A stretch of DNA of 62,833 bases from an uncultured Methanobrevibacter sp. (GTDB lineage Archaea > Methanobacteriota > Methanobacteria > Methanobacteriales > Methanobacteriaceae). Numbering within the stretch: the stretch's first letter is position 1; every line of letters starts with the position of its first letter. Shown piece by piece: positions 60,101 through 62,833 of the stretch. The stretch lies in assembly GCA_900314605.1 (NCBI GenBank), contig OMVX01000006.1, positions 1 to 62,833 on the forward strand. The letters run 5' to 3'. The notes below the pieces were generated by a model. That model worked only from the letters and a program-made list of their open reading frames with translations. It did no database searches and was not told where the DNA came from. The position numbers and the translations under genes were made by a program.

Positions 60101-62833
60101 TTGATGTTCCTTATCTTGTTAATGCGGATAACAAACCATTAATTTCTATTGAAACATCTCCTAGTGAAGAATTTATTTATGAATTTTTAACAACACCTTT
60201 TGATTTAGAGGATAGTTTGTCTAGATTTTTAATTGTTAAAAATGAAGAGGCATATACTTTGTTTGCTGTTTTCCATCATTTGATTTTTGATGGTTTGTCT
60301 TCTTCTGTTTTCGAGCATGATTTATTTGAAATTTTAAGAGGTAAATGTATAGATATTGATGATTCCTTTTTAAAAATTTCTGCATTTGATAATCAGATTG
60401 TAGAATCTAATGAATTTAATCTTGCCTCTTTATTTTATGAATCTATGTTAAGTGATATTGAGGATGTTGGTGTTTTATTGGATAGTGTTTGTCCTGATGG
60501 ACCGGGGATTTATAATATAGATTTAGAAATCGATATTAGAAATTTTTTAGATAGATTTGGTGTTAATGGGAATATTTTATTTACTGGTGTTTTTGCTTAT
60601 ACTTTGTCTCGTTTTATGGCTAATGATAAGGTCTTTTTCAATATTATTGAAAATGGTCGTGACAGATTTAATAATTATAATTCCATTAGTATGTTTGTTA
60701 ATACATTACCACTATTAGTTGATTGTCAAAATCAATCTATTGTTTCATTTATGGACTATATGTCTGATTTGGTTTATGGAGTAATGAGTTATAATTTTTA
60801 TCCTTATAGATTATTGTCTAAAGATTTTAATATTAGTTCAGATATTATTTTCCAATTTATACCTTCTTGGATTTATGAAGGAGATAAGGGCTCTGATTAT
60901 AAATTTGGTAATGTTGATGATAAAATTATTGGTGATATGGATGATTTTATCAATGATTTGGAAGTTGATGTTGTTCAACATGGTGATGATTATAGTTTAA
61001 ATATTCATTATTCTGATAAGTATTCTAAAGTTTTTATTGAAGTTTTTGCTAATACTTATAAGTTAATTTTACATGATATGATTAGTGTTGATAATTTATC
61101 TGAGATTGGTTATAGTAGTTCTTCTGATTTGGAATTTTTTGATAAGTATAATGATACATATTATGATTTGGAGTATAAGGATGTTTTAGATGGATTCAAT
61201 AATCATTTGAAATCTGATCCTGATAATATTCTTGTTTCTTTTAGAGATTTGTCTTATTCTTATGGAGAGAGTGCTTTTATTGCAGATATGTTGGCTAAGA
61301 GATTAGTTGATTTAGGTGTTCAACCTCAAGATAGAGTTGCATTTTTAACTGAACGTTGTGAATATTATATGTTTTCTGTTTTAGGTATTTTATCTTGTGG
61401 TGCTGTTTATGTTCCTTTAGATGATAAGCTTCCTGATGATCGTATTAGTTTTATATTGGAGGATACTGATAGTTGTGTTGTTATTGTTAGTGATGAAACC
61501 TATAATAGGGTTATAGATTTATGTGATAGGATTGTTTTAAATATTTCTGATTTGTTTAAAGTAGATAGTGGTTGTTTGGATTGTTTGCCTACTGTTTATG
61601 GAGATCTAGCTTGTATTTTATATACTAGTGGTACTACTGGTGTTCCTAAAGGAGTTAAAATTACACGCAAATCTTTAATTAATGTTTCTGAAAATTATAT
61701 TTCTAATTATGGTTTGGATTCTAATGATGTTTATGGTTTATTCCCTGCTATTGGTTTTGATGCAGGTAATTTCATAATTAGTGTTGTTCTATCTGCTGGT
61801 GCATGTTTGGAGATTATACCTGATGATATTAAATTAGATATGTTGGAGTTAAATGGGTATTTTGTTGGTCATAATGTTTCTCATGTTGCTATTCCTACTC
61901 AGGTAGGTAAATTATTTGTGGAGAGTGTTGATGATACTTCTTTGGATGTTTTACTTGTTGGCGGTGAGAAATTAGGTGATTTTGTTAGTCCTGCAAATTA
62001 TAGATTAATTGAAAGTTATGGTCCTACTGAATCCTTTTGTTTTATTAGTTCTATTGATAATTCTGATAAATTACATTCTTCTTCTGTAGGTTTTATTAAT
62101 TCTAATGTCAAGATTTATGTTTTAGATGATAATTTAAGACGTGTTCCTTTTGGTGCTATTGGAGAATTATATATTGCTGGTTATCAGCTTGCTTGTGGTT
62201 ATGTTAATCGTGATGAAGAAACTAGTTATGCTTTTATTAATAATCCTTATGATGATACTGAAGGTTTTAATCGATTGTATCGTACTGGTGATATGGTGCG
62301 TTTTTTACCAGATGGTAGTATTGGTATTGTGGGTCGTCGTGATAGTCAGGTTAAAATTCGTGGTAATCGTGTGGAGTTGTCTGAGGTTGAGGCTGTTATT
62401 CGTGAGTTGGATTGTGTGGATGATGTATCTGTTCAAACAATCCAAAATGGGGAAAATTATGAGTTAGTAGCTTATGTAGTCTCTAGAGAATTAGATGATG
62501 ATGAACTTAAAAATAAAGTTCAAAATCATGTTAGTATTTCTAAGCCTGATTATATGGTTCCATCTTTTGTTGTTAAATTGGATGTTATTCCTTTGACTGT
62601 TAATGGTAAGGTTGATCGTCGTGCTTTGCCTGATGTTGATGTGGATAGTTTGCGGGTAGAGTATGTTGCTGCGACTAATGATATAGAAAGTGCTGTAATT
62701 GAAGCTTTTGAATGTGTGTTTAATCAAAAGGGTATTGGTTTATATGATGATTTCACTCGTCTTGGTGGTGATTCTATTAGTGCTATTCGTATTGTTTCTC
62801 TTCTTGAAAAAGAAGGTATTTCTTGCAGTGCTA
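54151..62833 (+). CDS. NRPS2, three modules visible, open at the window end
   Basis: An uninterrupted frame of more than 2890 residues runs off the window. Order: degenerate condensation domain (54151-55190; HPLIFDY in place of HHxxxDG); A1 (about 55220-56660; TSGTTGLPKG, AYGMTE, YRTGD); T1 (GGNSLSA, Ser at 56782); C (56941-58110; HHLIFDG at 57286-57306); A2 (about 58135-59630); T2 (Ser at 59770); C (59905-61110; HHLIFDG at 60274-60294); A3 (about 61135-62630); start of T3 (Ser at 62773). A1 has FIAS where substrate Asp is expected (FDxS); A2 and A3 have FDIH and FDAG. It assembles at least three units on carrier proteins; product unknown. A3-T3 closely resembles module 2 of NRPS1. ATG 54151 has only weak GGGAT before it. 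Confidence 0.95.
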   Translation, partial: MVKQNSNIKFIFDINFRDKNSLDDIFNKLKSLNIRFDNNLIPYSTGNNVIYEFDDVSKLDKSDIQLKINSFFNFTFKDFVNVDLYKFLVLKNMDKLTILAIIHPLIFDYTSINRFYNLFNNNTLYYKNVISYYHNLDKYFNSNDFKEDSEFWENYLSNSDDYVKFYNISSNNYKSIKIPLNQIEDNKFNFITGVFSLYLSRYNQSKGCILKTCIPKDNNDLDITTLLKIDYHEDISFNDYLNHVNDVYDSAIQHSRVNIENYMDYDCFYSVYDFSDLKNIEVVNGEGSALTLNIYDDYLDLIYNADLFSDVYMEHMIVNIEYLINNISDYGILCRNIDIVSDNEKNFIFEFSKGETVPFDKNTSLSKIFHENAKKFSDKLAIDDGVNQISYGELDRSSNSIAKDLKENYGIVLDSVVALMLPRDYRFPELVLALNKIGAVFVPIDPSYPIKRIEHMLNISKANFIITTDELLDESPFNVDIIYYDDLKLEDNCELDVVQGSDFAILFTSGTTGLPKGVIQSNKQLISTAVAFNKIFDSFDCDLIGCYASFSFIASFRIFWALYDGRSCRIFNDEERKDSLKLIEILKDNHFHDVILPPSLGIPILENEDINLDYMVCAGSKLNVLPKNIGFTKIVNAYGMTEIIAAANICDMVKNDISIGRPLANTWVYILDENSRLLPVGVPGEICISCDYLTPGYIDNPELTEEFIVDNSYCDCDDNKLLYRTGDIGFYNFDGEIEIIGRRDDQLSVRGFRIESEEILKILERFENLEEIYLDTDNDNLVAFYTTSGDLNVDAVKFALEDELPQYMIPSVFIKLDKIPLNANGKIDKFELKKNLPELPELKIDNDILGNVVDAFMHVLNCDSVLIDDNFVGLGGNSLSAMNLQIILKNQFGINISSNEIIELATPLNIANHIKFNIKSYSSLEMNYTFKDNCPLSESQLNVYLDEQIKKIGLRYNNPIKIKFNENYADNEIKNAIYKLFDLYPILKARVVEDRRDLSFIFDSVPEIKIGTIADLDSFIRPFDLDKSLSRFLIIENESVLCIDCHHLIFDGTSLKILINSLLSILKGNVDYTVDNGVLREISFEENIDSGYISDAKDFFDVMLAERDEVNDLLATVDNNGENTYIDCFDVDLSSFLEDNSITYNQFFASVFAYTLSRFTGSDKVLFNLIEDGRGHINLSNSVGMFVKTLPLLIDCKNQDIQSFVRYSSGLINSAMKYDLYSFRILTNDYDLNSDITFQYNHDLFKISDLDIQELKHDVVNDLSFFIQNIDNKFEIKISFSDKYSKKFIKRFVDSYKLILEGMISFNNLNEINYIESSDLKLLNKYNGKKYDFNYDDILDAFNDNLKKYEDNVLVGYEGKSFSFGEGAFIANKIMDCLGGLGIVKQDFVALFVERSEWFLLASLGVLSIGAAYVPIDTNYPDERIVLMLKDTESKVVIVTGESEDRIREIISNNSLDINVLNVDVLEDDIGSLGHLDNVSVDVDDVACVLYTSGTTGTPKGVLVSRQAINNFVLWYVNETNFTCDDVYGMHCSYVFDIHTAALYAPLVSGGSLYVVPEDIRLDLKALNDYFVEHNCTHTYITSQVGKLFAESGMDTSIRLLCFGGMKLGDLNAPDSIGPFETYGPSENLAVSTSIFANERIDDSSIGYFISNVKGYVLDSERRRVPFGAVGELYLSGAQLTEGYLNRDNENSKVFYDNSFDDDPGYERIYKTGDMVRFLPDGSLGIVGRRDSQVKIRGNRVELGEVESVIRSIDFVEDVTVQTVDNNGNNELVAYVVLHNDGLEDNLREFVCDYVATRKPAYMVPSYVVRLDKIPLTVNGKVDSHALPDVDVLTVEYVAPSNETEKAIVYAFEKVFNIDKIGVNDDFVNLGGDSLSAIKLISYLEGYNITAADIFSLHTPLAISKKLSKFEFDYGNFSLESGCPLSESQLNIYLDIVSKNKKDSYLIPMNFTIPSKYGLDELVDAINVMFKVHPILQMCINEKFDVPYLVNADNKPLISIETSPSEEFIYEFLTTPFDLEDSLSRFLIVKNEEAYTLFAVFHHLIFDGLSSSVFEHDLFEILRGKCIDIDDSFLKISAFDNQIVESNEFNLASLFYESMLSDIEDVGVLLDSVCPDGPGIYNIDLEIDIRNFLDRFGVNGNILFTGVFAYTLSRFMANDKVFFNIIENGRDRFNNYNSISMFVNTLPLLVDCQNQSIVSFMDYMSDLVYGVMSYNFYPYRLLSKDFNISSDIIFQFIPSWIYEGDKGSDYKFGNVDDKIIGDMDDFINDLEVDVVQHGDDYSLNIHYSDKYSKVFIEVFANTYKLILHDMISVDNLSEIGYSSSSDLEFFDKYNDTYYDLEYKDVLDGFNNHLKSDPDNILVSFRDLSYSYGESAFIADMLAKRLVDLGVQPQDRVAFLTERCEYYMFSVLGILSCGAVYVPLDDKLPDDRISFILEDTDSCVVIVSDETYNRVIDLCDRIVLNISDLFKVDSGCLDCLPTVYGDLACILYTSGTTGVPKGVKITRKSLINVSENYISNYGLDSNDVYGLFPAIGFDAGNFIISVVLSAGACLEIIPDDIKLDMLELNGYFVGHNVSHVAIPTQVGKLFVESVDDTSLDVLLVGGEKLGDFVSPANYRLIESYGPTESFCFISSIDNSDKLHSSSVGFINSNVKIYVLDDNLRRVPFGAIGELYIAGYQLACGYVNRDEETSYAFINNPYDDTEGFNRLYRTGDMVRFLPDGSIGIVGRRDSQVKIRGNRVELSEVEAVIRELDCVDDVSVQTIQNGENYELVAYVVSRELDDDELKNKVQNHVSISKPDYMVPSFVVKLDVIPLTVNGKVDRRALPDVDVDSLRVEYVAATNDIESAVIEAFECVFNQKGIGLYDDFTRLGGDSISAIRIVSLLEKEGISCSA

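Noticed and set aside
62141-62467. Plus-strand hydrophobic frame near the end
   Set aside because: It is an out-of-frame shadow of the NRPS2 third adenylation domain, produced by its Val- and Asp-rich coding.

Overview
The window is very AT-rich archaeal DNA that looks like a member of the Methanobacteriales, most likely Methanobrevibacter or a close relative. The evidence is the gene set: Lsm followed by ribosomal protein L37e, ArfB (F420/riboflavin pathway), an FrhB-like F420 protein, archaeal phosphopantothenate synthetase, GatC, an Ig-like adhesin fragment, a class III signal-peptide pilin with its peptidase, and non-ribosomal peptide synthetases (NRPS), which are known among archaea mainly from this group. 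Ribosome binding sites of the GGTGAT/GTGAT type recur just upstream of starts and were used to trim many of them.

Layout. 1-8 kb: housekeeping genes (arfB, a PUA protein, lsm, rpl37e, a ribonuclease III with a hairpin before its start, metX with CBS domains, a zinc-ribbon membrane protein, asparagine synthase). 8-15 kb: a minus-strand NRPS (NRPS1), broken by two single-base frameshifts in its first adenylation domain and lacking the start of its first condensation domain. 15.7-21 kb: gatC, an ACT protein, homoserine dehydrogenase, an apgM-like gene and pyrG. 21-26 kb: prepilin peptidase, a class III pilin-like protein, a membrane protein, dph6, phosphopantothenate synthetase and a P-loop kinase-like gene. 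26-29.5 kb: uvrC flanked by two candidate small RNA loci, then a truncated adhesin. 29.7-36.3 kb: a 2198-residue DUF4011-helicase-Vsr-DUF3320 protein, a plausible single-gene anti-phage system. 36.7-47.4 kb: M42 peptidase, a domain-permuted FrhB-like protein, exonuclease, ogt, NSS transporter, Mrp/NBP35 ATPase, gdhA under an apparent NrpR operator, and a membrane-anchored DUF4012-like protein. 47.8-53 kb: TatD, MATE exporter, a chimeric gene remnant, PAP2 phosphatase and an archaeal glutamate synthase. 53.2-53.9 kb: a decayed IS1182-like transposase. 54.15 kb to the end: a second NRPS (NRPS2), intact as far as it is visible, with three modules and running off the window.

How the parts fit. 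Aspartate-family metabolism is well represented (homoserine dehydrogenase, its ACT neighbour, metX, a possible homoserine kinase). So is nitrogen assimilation (asparagine synthase, glutamate synthase, gdhA with a GGAA-N6-TTCC operator). The two NRPS share an unusual design: each begins with a degenerate or truncated condensation domain followed by an adenylation domain that lacks the aspartate normally binding the substrate amino group. This suggests that the starter unit is not an ordinary alpha-amino acid. The MATE exporter about 4 kb from NRPS2 could export the product, but that is inference. No tRNA, rRNA or CRISPR array was seen.
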